A stretch of DNA of 64,000 nt, from NCBI RefSeq assembly GCF_000502875.1, contig NZ_AYWX01000009.1:332960-396959 (forward strand). Reading direction: 5' to 3'. Position numbers and translations under genes: made by a program. Positions 29,544 through 39,587 of the stretch are shown one piece after another; the stretch's first letter is position 1; each line of letters begins with the position of its first letter. The notes beneath the pieces were generated by a model. That model made no database searches. It was not told where the DNA came from and saw only the letters and a program-made list of their open reading frames with translations. The stretch is from Mesorhizobium sp. L2C084A000 (GTDB lineage: Bacteria > Pseudomonadota > Alphaproteobacteria > Rhizobiales > Rhizobiaceae).

Positions 29544-30041
29544 CTAAGCAGCTTGTTTCGCCTTACCCTTCGACCCCTTCATCGTCGTCGATGCGGCGAG
29601 GATCGCCTTGACGATGTTGTGGTAGCCGGTACAGCGGCAGATGTTGCCGTCGAGCTCGGCGCGCACCGTCGCCTCGTCGAGCCCTTCGGGGTGGCGGCTG
29701 ATCATGTCGGTCGCCGTCATGATCATGCCCGGCGTGCAGAAGCCGCACTGCAGCCCGTGATGTTCCTTGAAGGCGGCCTGCACCGGATGCAGGTCGGCGC
29801 CATTGGCCAGGCCCTCGATCGTCAACACGGTGGAGCCGGAGGCCTGCACCGCAAGCATCGTACAGGATTTGACCGCCTTGCCATCAACGTGGACGACGCA
29901 GGCACCGCATTGCGAGGTGTCGCAACCGACATGCGTGCCGGTAAGACCGAGATTTTCCCGTAGGAAGTGAACCAGAAGTGTTCGGTCCTCGGCAGCACCG
30001 CTGACCCGCTTTCCGTTCACCATCAACGAAACGTCCGACAT
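29544..30041 (-). CDS. coxS: [2Fe-2S] subunit of molybdenum hydroxylase (CoxS-like)
   Basis: Small subunit with two [2Fe-2S] clusters, 165 residues. The plant-ferredoxin-type cysteines are in [16 protein letters not shown] and KSC, and the second domain has [10 protein letters not shown] and [17 protein letters not shown] precedes ATG 30041; an in-frame upstream start is not needed. It is first in the S-L-M operon and divergent from the FIST gene. Confidence 0.93.
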   Translation of the reverse strand: MSDVSLMVNGKRVSGAAEDRTLLVHFLRENLGLTGTHVGCDTSQCGACVVHVDGKAVKSCTMLAVQASGSTVLTIEGLANGADLHPVQAAFKEHHGLQCGFCTPGMIMTATDMISRHPEGLDEATVRAELDGNICRCTGYHNIVKAILAASTTMKGSKGKAKQAA

Positions 30042-30305
30042 GGTCCCTCCCTGGGTATCAACCTTGGTATCCACGCTGCCGACGCGGTATTCGCGCTTCG
30101 GTGGTGCATTATTCGTACACCGCACATCGGACAAAAAACAGCACGTCGCAAACGCGGAACATTGTACTTTCGGTCATGGCCGCGCCCAAACATGCGGTGC
30201 CGGTGGCCCCATTGCCAAACCGCCGATTGAAGGCAACAATGTCGGTCGACGCCCGCGCGCCAGAAGCATTTAAAAACAGCCGCGCACAAAAAAGCGTCGG
30301 AGGAA

Positions 30306-31490
30306 ATGCGGAGAACATCGCTGGCCAATTCACAGACGCGCTATGCATGCGGCCTGTCGGCGCTCACCACGGACGAGCCCGACATGGAGGCGTTCGCCAA
30401 GGCGATCGCACTGGAAGCAGCCGCCATCGACGCAGGCTTTGCCCTGCTGTTCTTTTCCCAGAGCCTAGTCGAAGCCAGCGCCCTTTCCCAGGCGCTCATG
30501 ACCCACGCACCGGCGCTCCACCACGCCGGCTGTTCGACTGCCGGCGAGATCACGCCGCAAGGTCTCGAGGATGGTCATGTGCTGGCCATGCTGCTTCCGT
30601 CCACCGCGTTCACCGCCGTTAGCGTGATGGTCGAAAATCTGTCCTCGTCGGGTATGGACAGGATCACCGGCGAGGTGGAGACCCTGCGGCGATCGCTGCG
30701 CGCGCGCCTCGGTTGCGATCGGACCAAAGGCACTTTCGCGCTCTGCTTCATCGACGGGCTCTCTTATGCCGAAGAAGCGGTGAGTTCAGCCATCCACTGG
30801 GGCCTCGATGACATACCGCTGCTTGGCGGCTCCGCCGGCGACGATCTGAAATTCGAGACGACGCGCCTGATCTCGAACGGCAAGGTCACCTCCGACAGCG
30901 CCATCATCGTGCTGATATCGACCGAAATTCCCTTCCATGTCTTCAAGACCGACAACTTCGTTCCCACCGATGAAAAACTGGTGGTGACGGCTTCCGATCC
31001 CGATCACCGCATCGTGCGCGAATTCAACGCCACCAATGCAGCGCAGGAATATGCCGCGTCCGTCGGCATCGTCGCGCAGATGCTGACGCCACTGAGCTTC
31101 GCCTCGCATCCCGTGGTGGTGAAGGTGGGCGGCCAATATTATTGCCGATCGATCCAGAAGATGCATGCCGACGGCTCGCTGTCGTTCTTCTGCGCCATAG
31201 ACGATGGCGTCGTGCTGTCGATCGCCCAACCAAAGGACATGGTCGAATCGACGCGCGCCGCCCTGCGCGATGTCGAGGAGAGGCTTGGCGGCATCGACAT
31301 GATCCTCGGCTTCGACTGCGTGCTGCGCCGGCTCGACGCGCGCAATCGGCAGGTGTTTCGCGAGATTTCGGAACTCTACCGGGTCAACAATGTCATCGGC
31401 TTCGGCACCTATGGCGAACAGTACCGGTCGATGCATCTGAATCAGACTTTTACCGGCATCGCCTTCGGCGAGCGCCAGGCGGCGGAATAG
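30306..31490 (+). CDS. FIST-domain sensor protein (NosP-like)
   Basis: 394-residue cytoplasmic protein with FIST_N followed by FIST_C domains. Marks include HHAGCSTAGEITPQGLEDGH early, LLGGSAGDDLKFETT in the middle, and the closing VIGFGTYGEQYRSMHLNQTF then TGIAFG. FIST proteins sense small ligands; those encoded before NahK-like kinases (NosP) are reported haem proteins that respond to nitric oxide. Whether this one binds haem is not visible. GGAGG lies two bases before the ATG, unusually close. The kinase gene starts 14 bases after its stop, so the pair is an operon. Confidence 0.82.
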   Translation: MRRTSLANSQTRYACGLSALTTDEPDMEAFAKAIALEAAAIDAGFALLFFSQSLVEASALSQALMTHAPALHHAGCSTAGEITPQGLEDGHVLAMLLPSTAFTAVSVMVENLSSSGMDRITGEVETLRRSLRARLGCDRTKGTFALCFIDGLSYAEEAVSSAIHWGLDDIPLLGGSAGDDLKFETTRLISNGKVTSDSAIIVLISTEIPFHVFKTDNFVPTDEKLVVTASDPDHRIVREFNATNAAQEYAASVGIVAQMLTPLSFASHPVVVKVGGQYYCRSIQKMHADGSLSFFCAIDDGVVLSIAQPKDMVESTRAALRDVEERLGGIDMILGFDCVLRRLDARNRQVFREISELYRVNNVIGFGTYGEQYRSMHLNQTFTGIAFGERQAAE

Positions 31491-31504
31491 GACGGCGCAA
31501 CAAG

Positions 31505-32845
31505 ATGCCGCTGAGGGACATAAACGATCTTGAAAAGCTGAAGAAGATCAACGCGGCACTGGTCAGCCGCGTCGAGCGCTCTATGGACCAGCAAGGCAAC
31601 GCCTTTTCGCTGTTCCAGACCGCGATTTCGCTGGAAAACCGGGTGCGCACCCGCACCGAGGAACTGCACTCGACCTTGCGCCGGCTGGAGCAGTCGAACA
31701 TCGACCTCAGCGCCGCCAAGGAAAACGCCGAACTGGCGAACCTGTCGAAAACCCGTTTCCTCGCCGCTGCCAGCCACGACGTGCTGCAGCCGCTGAACGC
31801 GGCCCATCTCTCGGTTTCGGCGCTCGCCGAAGTTCAGACCAGTGACGAGGGCAAGAAACTGGTGCGGCAGGTCGAGCGCTCGCTGGAAACGATGGAGGAC
31901 CTGCTGCGAACCCTGCTCGACATCTCCAAGCTCGATGCCGGCGTGGTGCAGCCCGACATAAGCGATGTCAGCCTGGAGGCGCTGTTCTCGTCGCTTCGCT
32001 CGGATTTCCTGCCGGTGGCGGAGATGAAAGGCCTGTCGCTGAAATTCCGGCCGGTCCATGCGGTGGTCCGCTCCGACCGCACGCTGCTGCGCCGCATCCT
32101 GCAGAACATTCTTTCCAACGCGCTGGGCTATACACGCTCGGGCGGCGTGCTTGTCGGCACCAGACATCGCGGCGACACCATCCGCATCGACGTCGCCGAT
32201 ACGGGCTGCGGCATTCCCGACGACCAGCGCGAGGCGGTATTCGAGGAGTTCCATCGCGGCACCTCGCCGGCCAATGCCGAACTGGACGGTGGCGGTCTCG
32301 GGCTCGGGCTTGCCATCGTGCGCCGCATGGCCAGCGCGCTCGGCCATCCCGTGACATTCTCGTCGAAGGTCGGACGCGGCACGATCTTCCACATCGATGT
32401 TCCCGTCGGCATCGGTGCGCCAGCCGATGCCATCGCTAGCGTTGCCGATATGGAACGGCCGCGCGGCTATGGCCTGTTCGGCACCAAGGTGCTGCTGGTC
32501 GAGAACGATATCGAAGTGCTGCAGGCCATGACCTTCCTGCTCGAACGCTGGCAATGCCTGGTGCGGGCCGCGACCTCGACCGACGATGCGCTCGACATGC
32601 TTGGCGACACCGACTGGGTGCCCGACATCGTCATTGCCGACCAGCATCTCGACGGCGGCGATCTCGGCACCACGACCATCGCCGAAGTCCGCGATTATCT
32701 CGGCCGCGCCGTGCCGGCGCTGATCGTCACCGCCGACAGTTCGGAAGCGGTCGCCAAAGCCGCCCGCTCCGGCGGCATCGAACTGATGCGCAAGCCGCTG
32801 AAGCCGGCACAGCTAAGGGCGCTGCTGGCACATTTGCTGGCTTAG
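31505..32845 (+). CDS. Hybrid sensor histidine kinase with receiver domain
   Basis: 446-residue soluble kinase with no membrane segment. Residues 1-85 are a coiled coil; the HisKA box is AAASHDVLQPLNA with phospho-acceptor His91; the ATPase part has N204 in NILSNALGYT, DTGCG at 232 and GLGLGLAIV near 265. A receiver domain follows from about 327 with acid pocket END (333-335), phospho-acceptor Asp379 in VIADQHL and Lys430. This layout resembles NahK/ErcS'-type kinases paired with FIST proteins. The likely partner regulator is the NarL-type gene at 33954. Confidence 0.88.
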   Translation: MPLRDINDLEKLKKINAALVSRVERSMDQQGNAFSLFQTAISLENRVRTRTEELHSTLRRLEQSNIDLSAAKENAELANLSKTRFLAAASHDVLQPLNAAHLSVSALAEVQTSDEGKKLVRQVERSLETMEDLLRTLLDISKLDAGVVQPDISDVSLEALFSSLRSDFLPVAEMKGLSLKFRPVHAVVRSDRTLLRRILQNILSNALGYTRSGGVLVGTRHRGDTIRIDVADTGCGIPDDQREAVFEEFHRGTSPANAELDGGGLGLGLAIVRRMASALGHPVTFSSKVGRGTIFHIDVPVGIGAPADAIASVADMERPRGYGLFGTKVLLVENDIEVLQAMTFLLERWQCLVRAATSTDDALDMLGDTDWVPDIVIADQHLDGGDLGTTTIAEVRDYLGRAVPALIVTADSSEAVAKAARSGGIELMRKPLKPAQLRALLAHLLA

Positions 32846-33278
32846 ACAATAACCAATTCGATGCTTAACTACTTGGAAAGACGGAGGCGTCACTTTTGAG
32901 ATCGCCACCGTTTAAATATTGGAAATTCCGAAAAAAAGTTGACGATGATCTTCCGGAAGTCCGCATACATTACGTATCCGCACGCAGTAGTTTGACAATT
33001 TGGATCGAGACCTCTTGGACATTCCTTTTCATCCAGTCGCAAGGACGTGCTTGATAATTTTGGCGTCCCCATAAAAAGCGGCACGGCAGATGGGATAAGG
33101 AAGGTAACGCTCATGCGCGCTGACGCGGTGCCGTGATTATGAGGGGCATCGTCCAGGCGCGACTGTGAGATCCGGCAATTACGGTGACAGTGCACTCTTA
33201 ATATGTCCTCCCGGCCCATAGTGCATACTGTCAACGCATTTGATAGCGCAAAGGTGATGATTGAAAGAGGAGCTACCT
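32846..33278. other. AT-rich gap between kinase gene and inserted gene
   Basis: About 430 bases of visibly low G+C. It contains one copy of a 20-bp direct repeat (33177-33196) and an inverted pair TGACAGT (33185-33191) with ACTGTCA (33227-33233). A 114-codon minus-strand frame here has poor codon use and no ribosome-binding site and is not called. The stretch may be a remnant of transferred DNA. Confidence 0.5.
33177..33196. repeat. 20-bp direct repeat, left copy
   Basis: AATTACGGTGACAGTGCACT, identical to 33864-33883. The pair brackets the AT-rich gene at 33279-33833. After the repeat the copies read CTTAA and TTTAC. Confidence 0.8.
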
Positions 33279-33833
33279 ATGTCCGATGACGACACGCATT
33301 TAGTTCAAGCCAAGGAAGCCCTCCACAAGGGTGAAGTGGAGAAAGCAATATCAATTCTCTTAGACGCAATGAACTATGAGAGCAAGAAAGCGGCGGCGGC
33401 GTATTCTCTGGGGATAGTTTATGACAGTAATACCGATTGTCACGATGATGATCTGGCGGTAAGTTACTATTCGATTGCAGAAAGTGGCGGAATCGAAATG
33501 GCAACTTATAGAATTGCTGGGTTGAAACAAAGAATTGGCGACAATATTGAATCTTTAGAGCTGTTTAAAAAAATCTCCACCCGGAACCCGTCCGCCGCCT
33601 ACTGGTGCTATCGCTTGATACAGAAAAATGAACCGACTGATCCGGATGCTGAAATATTTCTAAAAAGCGCTGCATCTCAAGGCCACATTCTTGCGAAGAG
33701 GGATATATTAATGGAGAAACTGAAAGGAAGGCGAGGCGCTGCTCAAATGGTTATCGGCGCGTTTGGTATGATAAGACTATTTAGAGAAACGATGGCTGCA
33801 TATGCGGCGAGGGATGAGCTACTGTACCAATAG
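33279..33833 (+). CDS. AT-rich Sel1-like repeat protein
   Basis: 184-residue soluble protein, clearly lower in G+C and with A/T-ending codons unlike every neighbour. It has TPR/Sel1-like helical pairs: QAKEALHKGEVEKAISILLD, AAAYSLGIVYDSN, SYYSIAESGGIEMATYRIA, EIFLKSAASQGHILAKRDI. A hydrophobic stretch AAQMVIGAFGMIRLF lies near the C-terminus. I chose ATG 33279 because AGAGGAG is six bases upstream. It sits between a kinase and its probable response regulator and is flanked by a 20-bp direct repeat, so it is a likely acquired gene. Function unknown. Confidence 0.75.
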   Translation: MSDDDTHLVQAKEALHKGEVEKAISILLDAMNYESKKAAAAYSLGIVYDSNTDCHDDDLAVSYYSIAESGGIEMATYRIAGLKQRIGDNIESLELFKKISTRNPSAAYWCYRLIQKNEPTDPDAEIFLKSAASQGHILAKRDILMEKLKGRRGAAQMVIGAFGMIRLFRETMAAYAARDELLYQ

Positions 33834-33863
33834 ATGTAGAGGCCGAAATTGTTGCGATTTTCG

Positions 33864-33883
33864 AATTACGGTGACAGTGCACT
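33864..33883. repeat. 20-bp direct repeat, right copy
   Basis: Exact match to 33177-33196, 687 bases apart. It lies 30 bases after the stop of the AT-rich gene and 70 bases beyond the end of the response regulator gene on the opposite strand. Confidence 0.8.
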
Positions 33884-33953
33884 TTTACCACGTTCGCCCA
33901 GCCAGTGTTGAGCGTGGTGGTGACAACCCTACTTGGATGAGGGACGGCGAGCC

Positions 33954-34637
33954 TCAAAACCCAGCCTGATCCCGAAACAGCTCCGCATTGTCCAGCTTCG
34001 AAACCTCGATCACCGCCTGCGTGCGGCTGTAGACATTGAGCTTGCGCAATATCTCCGAGACATGCGCTTTCACGGTGGTCTCTCCCACCTGCAGCTCGTA
34101 GGCGATCTGCTTGTTGAGCAGGCCCTGGCGCAGCATCTGCAGCACGCGCAGTTGCTGGGGCGTCAGCGTCGACAGGCGCTGCACCATGTCGGCGCGGTCG
34201 ACGCTTTCAGCGTCGGGTGTGCGGCCTTCATAAGTTTCCGGCACATAGATCGCGCCTTCCATCACCGAGCGTATGGCGGCGGCGAGGTCGCTCTTGCGCG
34301 CCGATTTCGGGATAAAGCCGGCGACACCATAGGACAGCGCCTCGGAAATGATCTTCGGCTCCTCATAGCCCGAGACGATGACCACCGGCAGGCGCGGATA
34401 GCGGGTCCGGAGCTGCAGCAGGCCTTCAAAGCCATGCACGTCGGGCATGTTGAGGTCGAGCAGCGCGAGATCGAACGGCTTGGCGCCGGCCAGAAGGTCC
34501 AGCGCCTCGGTGATCGAGCGCGCCTCCACGGTGTCGACTTCCGGGTAGGCCATCTGCACGGCGCTGTGCAGCGCCTCGCGAAACAGCGGGTGATCGTCGA
34601 TGATCAGGAACCGGGCGCGATCGTGGGTTGCGGTCAT
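33954..34637 (-). CDS. NarL/FixJ-family response regulator
   Basis: 227-residue DNA-binding response regulator. The receiver has acid residues IIDDHP and phospho-acceptor Asp61 in LALLDLNMPD, and the LuxR-type helix-turn-helix near residues 155-215 reads LTPQQLRVLQMLRQGLLNKQ then IAYELQVGETTVKAHVSEIL. It faces the FIST-kinase operon across the AT-rich gene, and the absence of any other kinase nearby suggests it receives phosphate from that kinase. NahK-type systems also use NarL-like outputs. Confidence 0.88.
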   Translation of the reverse strand: MTATHDRARFLIIDDHPLFREALHSAVQMAYPEVDTVEARSITEALDLLAGAKPFDLALLDLNMPDVHGFEGLLQLRTRYPRLPVVIVSGYEEPKIISEALSYGVAGFIPKSARKSDLAAAIRSVMEGAIYVPETYEGRTPDAESVDRADMVQRLSTLTPQQLRVLQMLRQGLLNKQIAYELQVGETTVKAHVSEILRKLNVYSRTQAVIEVSKLDNAELFRDQAGF

Positions 34638-34811
34638 AGGGGTTCATTTCAGTTCGTGGGCGATTAGAATAGCCTCGTCAGCATGGCCAGATTATTGCCA
34701 AATAGTATATCGCCATCTCCGGCGGAAAGTGCCGCCGGCACTTTCTCGACCAATCGCCTTGTCCAGGCCCCCAAATCGGTCGAATGTTCCGGCAACCAAG
34801 CAGAGACCCAC

Positions 34812-35507
34812 ATGACAGAATTCGTCCTTCCCTTGCCCGCAACCGCATCGGTGGCCATTGCGGGCTCGTCCGATCGTTTCGCGGTGCGCCGTATCTACTG
34901 CGTCGGCCGCAACTACGCGGCGCATGCCCGCGAATTCGGCAATGACGAGCGTGATCCGCCCTTCTTCTTTACCAAGCCGGCCGACGCGGTGGTCGATTCC
35001 GGCACCGCTATCCCCTACCCGCCGCTGACGGCCGATCTACACCACGAGATCGAATTGGTGGCTGCGATCGGCAAAGCCGGCTTCCGCATTGCCCGCGACA
35101 AGGCGCTGGACCACGTCTGGGGCTACGGCGTCGGCATCGACCTCACTCGCCGCGATCTGCAGGACGAGGCCAAGAAGGCCGCCCGTCCGTGGGACTGGTC
35201 GAAGGCCTTCGACCGCTCCGCGCCTTGCGGCCCGCTGATCCCCGCGGCGAAATCCGGCCACCCACAGAAGGGCCGCATCTGGCTCGCCGTCAACGGCAAG
35301 GTCAGGCAGGATGCCGACCTCGCTGAACTGATCTGGCCAATATCGGATATCGTGTCGATCTGCAGCGAGGCGATGGAGCTCGAGCCCGGCGACCTGATCT
35401 TCACCGGTACGCCGGCAGGCGTCGGCGCGGTTGGCCCCGGCGACACGATGACCGGCGGCGTCGACGGCATCGGCACCATCGAAGTGACCATCGGCCAGCC
35501 GAAGTGA
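34812..35507 (+). CDS. Fumarylacetoacetate hydrolase family protein
   Basis: 231-residue FAH-fold hydrolase or isomerase of the short type. The metal site is in LHHEIELVAAIG, with FFTKPADAVV and IFTGTPAGVGAV as typical family strings. It is followed after four bases by a maleylacetoacetate isomerase gene, which supports a role at the end of tyrosine/homogentisate or gentisate breakdown (fumarylpyruvate is an alternative substrate). The start at 34812 has only a weak ribosome-binding site; the open frame continues upstream. Confidence 0.87.
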   Translation: MTEFVLPLPATASVAIAGSSDRFAVRRIYCVGRNYAAHAREFGNDERDPPFFFTKPADAVVDSGTAIPYPPLTADLHHEIELVAAIGKAGFRIARDKALDHVWGYGVGIDLTRRDLQDEAKKAARPWDWSKAFDRSAPCGPLIPAAKSGHPQKGRIWLAVNGKVRQDADLAELIWPISDIVSICSEAMELEPGDLIFTGTPAGVGAVGPGDTMTGGVDGIGTIEVTIGQPK

Positions 35508-35511
35508 GCGC

Positions 35512-36162
35512 ATGAGCGGCCTCGTCCTGCATAATTACTACCGTTCCTCCACCTCCTACCGGGTGCGGATCGCGCTGGAGATGAAGGGGCTGAGCTACGA
35601 CTATGTCCCGCATCATCTGCGCCATGGCGAACATCTGGAACCAGCCTATCTCGCGGTCAATCCGCAAGGCCTGGTGCCGGCGCTGGTGCTCGGCGACGGC
35701 ACGCTGCTGACGCAATCGCTGGCGATCATCGAGTTCCTCGACGAGACCAAACCGGAACCACCGCTGCTGCCGAAGGACCCGGCCGGCCGGGCACGCGTGA
35801 GAATGCTGGCGCAGATGATCGCCTGCGACATCCACCCGGTGAACAATCTGCGCGTGCTGACCTCGCTGCGCACGCTGTTCGGCGCCGGCGACGAAGACAT
35901 CGCCAACTGGTTCCGCCATTGGGTGAACGAGGGCTTTCAGCCGCTTGAAAAGATCATGGCGTCGGCGGCGGAGAGGGGTACATTCTGCCATGGCGACGCG
36001 CCGGGCCTGGCCGACATCTGCCTCGCCGCGCAGATTGCCAGCAACGCCCGCTTCGGCGTCGACTTGACCCCCTACCCGACGATCGCGCGCATCAATGCCG
36101 CCTGCATGGCGCTGCCGGCCTTCCAGAAAGCCGCGCCCCGGAACCAGATCGATGCCGAGTAG
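35512..36162 (+). CDS. maiA: Maleylacetoacetate isomerase
   Basis: Zeta-class glutathione transferase that isomerises maleylacetoacetate (or maleylpyruvate) to the fumaryl form. The 216-residue protein has the glutathione-site YYRSSTSYRVRIALEMKG (SSxSxRVRIAL), NPQGLVPAL and LTQSLAIIEFLDE, all standard. It immediately follows the FAH-family gene and its last codons overlap the next gene. Confidence 0.93.
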   Translation: MSGLVLHNYYRSSTSYRVRIALEMKGLSYDYVPHHLRHGEHLEPAYLAVNPQGLVPALVLGDGTLLTQSLAIIEFLDETKPEPPLLPKDPAGRARVRMLAQMIACDIHPVNNLRVLTSLRTLFGAGDEDIANWFRHWVNEGFQPLEKIMASAAERGTFCHGDAPGLADICLAAQIASNARFGVDLTPYPTIARINAACMALPAFQKAAPRNQIDAE

Positions 36163-36625
36163 AAAAGCCACCGACCCAGGTGAAGCCAAGGCGCTGGCCG
36201 ATATAGAGGCTTATGGCTGCCACATCTTGCATGTGCTGGAGGAAGGCGACGATCCGCCTTTCACCTATTCGGTTGGAATAGAGCACAACTTCAAGGCGCC
36301 GGAACTCATCGTCATCGGCCTGAAGCCGGAAATCTCCCAGTTCATCATCAACGAGTATTGCAGCCGCGTCCGCTCCGGCGAGGTTTTCCAACCAGGGCAG
36401 CGATCGTCCGGTTTTATCGAAGGTTTCGACTGTCAATTCGGCGCCGTTCATATCGAACACTATCGCGAGCATTTCGGCTGGGACCTCTGGTTCTACGACG
36501 GCCTGGATTTCGGTGTTCTCCAGCTGATCTATCCCACTGTGGACGGCATCTGGCCGTGGCAGGCCGAGGCGAGCGACTGGTTCCGAGCCTGGCAGCCGCT
36601 TCTCGACACCGCGCCGTGGCCATAG
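36152..36625 (+). CDS. DUF4262-domain protein
   Basis: 157-residue protein of the DUF4262 type: IEAYGCHILHVLEEGDDPPF, then TYSVGIEHNFKAPELIVIGL, a conserved pattern, and a Trp-rich C-terminus (IWPWQAEASDWFRAWQPLL). The family has no established function. Its ATG overlaps the end of maiA by 11 bases, so it is translationally coupled to it. Converges with the next MFS gene after two bases. Confidence 0.75.
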   Translation: MPSRKATDPGEAKALADIEAYGCHILHVLEEGDDPPFTYSVGIEHNFKAPELIVIGLKPEISQFIINEYCSRVRSGEVFQPGQRSSGFIEGFDCQFGAVHIEHYREHFGWDLWFYDGLDFGVLQLIYPTVDGIWPWQAEASDWFRAWQPLLDTAPWP

Positions 36626-36627
36626 GC

Positions 36628-37869
36628 TTATCTGCCGACGCGCAGCGTCAACGCCCAGAACAGCAGCGCCAACAGGCCGATGCCGGCGCCAAGCACACAG
36701 ACGCCATTCCAGCCCATTGCACCATAAGCCATGGTCGAGGCGATGGAGCCCAGGGCGCTGCCGACCGAGTAGAAGATCATGTAGCCGCCAACCAGTCGGC
36801 TGCGCGCATCCGGCCGCCGGGCGAAGATCAGGCTCTGGTTGGTGACGTGGACGGCCTGGATCGCCAGATCCAGCATGACTATGCCGGCGACGAGCAACCA
36901 CAGAGACATGCCCATGAAGGCGATCGGCAGCCAAGCCGCCATCATCAGCAGCAGGCTGAGGCCGGTGACCAACTGGCCGCATCCACGATCGACGAGGCCG
37001 CCGGTCCAGCGCGCACCGAGCGCGCCGGCGACGCCCGCAAGGCCGAAAAGCCCGATCTCGGTATGCGAAAGTGAAAATGGCGCGACGCTGAACGGCAGTA
37101 CCAGCGGCGCCCACAGCACGTTGAAGCTGGCGAAGATCAGCATGGCCAGCACCGCCCGCACGCGCAGCAGCGGCTCCTGCGCGAACAGCAGCAGCACCGA
37201 AGCGAGCAGGCGTGGATAGGATGTGCGTGGCCGCTCCGCCTCGTGGCGCGGCAGGATCAGGTAGAGAACCATCGCCATGACGAGCGTCAACATGGCCGAG
37301 ACAAGATAAACCCAGCGCCAGCCGGCGAAATCGGCGACGACCCCCGAAGCGAAGCGGGCAAGCAGGATGCCCAGGATGACGCCGCTGGTGACGGTGCCGA
37401 CCGCCCGCCCCCGCTCCGATGCTACAGCGAGGTCGGCAGCGAAGGCGACCAGCACCTGCACCACCACCGCCAGCAGCCCGACGACCGCGAGGCTCGCCAG
37501 CAGCATCGCCGCGTTGGGCGCGATCCCGACCGCCACCAGCGCCACGGCAGACAGAATCGCCTGCCCGGCAATCAGCTTGCGGCGATCGAACAGGTCGCCC
37601 AGCGGCACGATGAAGAACAGGCCGAGCCCATAGCCGATCTGCGTGACCGTCACCACGATGCCGACCGAGGCCGGCGCGATAGCAAAATCATGCGCTATGG
37701 CGTCGAGCAGCGGATGAGCGAAATAGATATTGGCGACGCTCAGGCCGCAGGCGATGGCGAAGATCAGCGCGGTCAATCGTGACAATCCCGTAGGCGGCGG
37801 CGCCACCCGATGCGGCCCATCGGATTGCTCGAGGCTTGTTGCACCGCTGTTCGCCACCTGCATGTTCAT
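36628..37869 (-). CDS. MFS transporter (drug or metabolite efflux)
   Basis: 413-residue carrier with about 12 membrane segments. Motif A is LGDLFDRRKLIAGQAILSAV; the fold belongs to the drug:H+ antiporter-like MFS group (YgaY-type). GGAGAGAG lies just before the ATG at 37869. It is divergent from an hxlR gene, and a 19-bp palindrome between them is the likely operator, so the carrier is probably induced through that repressor. Substrate unknown. Confidence 0.87.
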   Translation of the reverse strand: MNMQVANSGATSLEQSDGPHRVAPPPTGLSRLTALIFAIACGLSVANIYFAHPLLDAIAHDFAIAPASVGIVVTVTQIGYGLGLFFIVPLGDLFDRRKLIAGQAILSAVALVAVGIAPNAAMLLASLAVVGLLAVVVQVLVAFAADLAVASERGRAVGTVTSGVILGILLARFASGVVADFAGWRWVYLVSAMLTLVMAMVLYLILPRHEAERPRTSYPRLLASVLLLFAQEPLLRVRAVLAMLIFASFNVLWAPLVLPFSVAPFSLSHTEIGLFGLAGVAGALGARWTGGLVDRGCGQLVTGLSLLLMMAAWLPIAFMGMSLWLLVAGIVMLDLAIQAVHVTNQSLIFARRPDARSRLVGGYMIFYSVGSALGSIASTMAYGAMGWNGVCVLGAGIGLLALLFWALTLRVGR

Positions 37870-37884
37870 GTCTCTCTCCACAAA

Positions 37885-37903
37885 AGGTTTCAACTTGAAA
37901 CCT
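37885..37903. promoter_or_regulatory. 19-bp palindromic operator between MFS gene and hxlR
   Basis: AGGTTTCAA, a central C, and TTGAAACCT: perfect nine-base arms. It is 16 bases before the MFS start and 66 before the hxlR start. HxlR-type dimers bind such palindromes, so auto- and cross-regulation is likely. Confidence 0.65.
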
Positions 37904-37968
37904 CTTGCTGGATAGGCGGAACAGTTTTATGTTGCAACCGAAATTAGAGCATTGGACCGACGACTGCC

Positions 37969-38430
37969 ATGGTGAAACGAACGAGCCACCACGAAGCGGA
38001 TTGCTTCATAGCGCGACCACTGGACGCGATTGGCGACTGGTGGTCGCTGCTCATCGTGCGTGACGCCTTCGACGGCTTGCGGCGCTTCGGCGAATTCCAG
38101 AAGAGCCTCGGCGTCGCCAAGAACATCCTGTCGTCGCGGCTGCGCAATCTTGTCGCGCATGGCATCCTCGAAACGGTCCCGGCGCCCGACGGCAGCGCGC
38201 ATCATGAATATGTGCTGACGCAAAAGGGACGCGGCCTGTTCTATGTCCTGGTTGCCCTGCGGCAATGGGGCGAAACCTACTTCGCCGGACCGGGCGAACC
38301 CTATACCTTCATGGTCGACAATCTCACCAGCCGGCCGATCAAGCGACTGGAAGTACATGCCGAGGACGGGCGGCAGCTTGCCCCCGGCGAAACCCGGCTT
38401 GCCGACTTTCGCAACCGCGGAACCGGTTAA
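37969..38430 (+). CDS. HxlR-family winged-helix regulator
   Basis: 153-residue regulator with the HxlR winged helix: CFIARPLDAIGDWWSLLIVR, FGEFQKSLGVAKNILSSRLR and ILETVPAPDGSAHHEYVLT. The C-terminal part may bind a ligand. Divergent from an MFS gene with a perfect palindrome between them. The next gene, an alcohol dehydrogenase, lies about 98 bases downstream on the same strand. Confidence 0.88.
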   Translation: MVKRTSHHEADCFIARPLDAIGDWWSLLIVRDAFDGLRRFGEFQKSLGVAKNILSSRLRNLVAHGILETVPAPDGSAHHEYVLTQKGRGLFYVLVALRQWGETYFAGPGEPYTFMVDNLTSRPIKRLEVHAEDGRQLAPGETRLADFRNRGTG

Positions 38431-38528
38431 GAGCTGCTGCCTGCCAACAGGCCTGGCGGAATCGATTTCTGCTCGACCAGACAGGGAATCGGCTATCGTT
38501 TCCTGCAGCACAGAGGGTGGAGTGACCG

Positions 38529-39569
<1,041 letters not shown>

Positions 39570-39587
39570 GCGAGGACGGTACCGTCG

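Noticed and set aside
32890..33234. 114-codon minus-strand frame in the AT-rich gap
   Set aside because: Covers the left direct repeat, has no ribosome site, and shows no domain. It may be a decayed gene, but nothing shows it.
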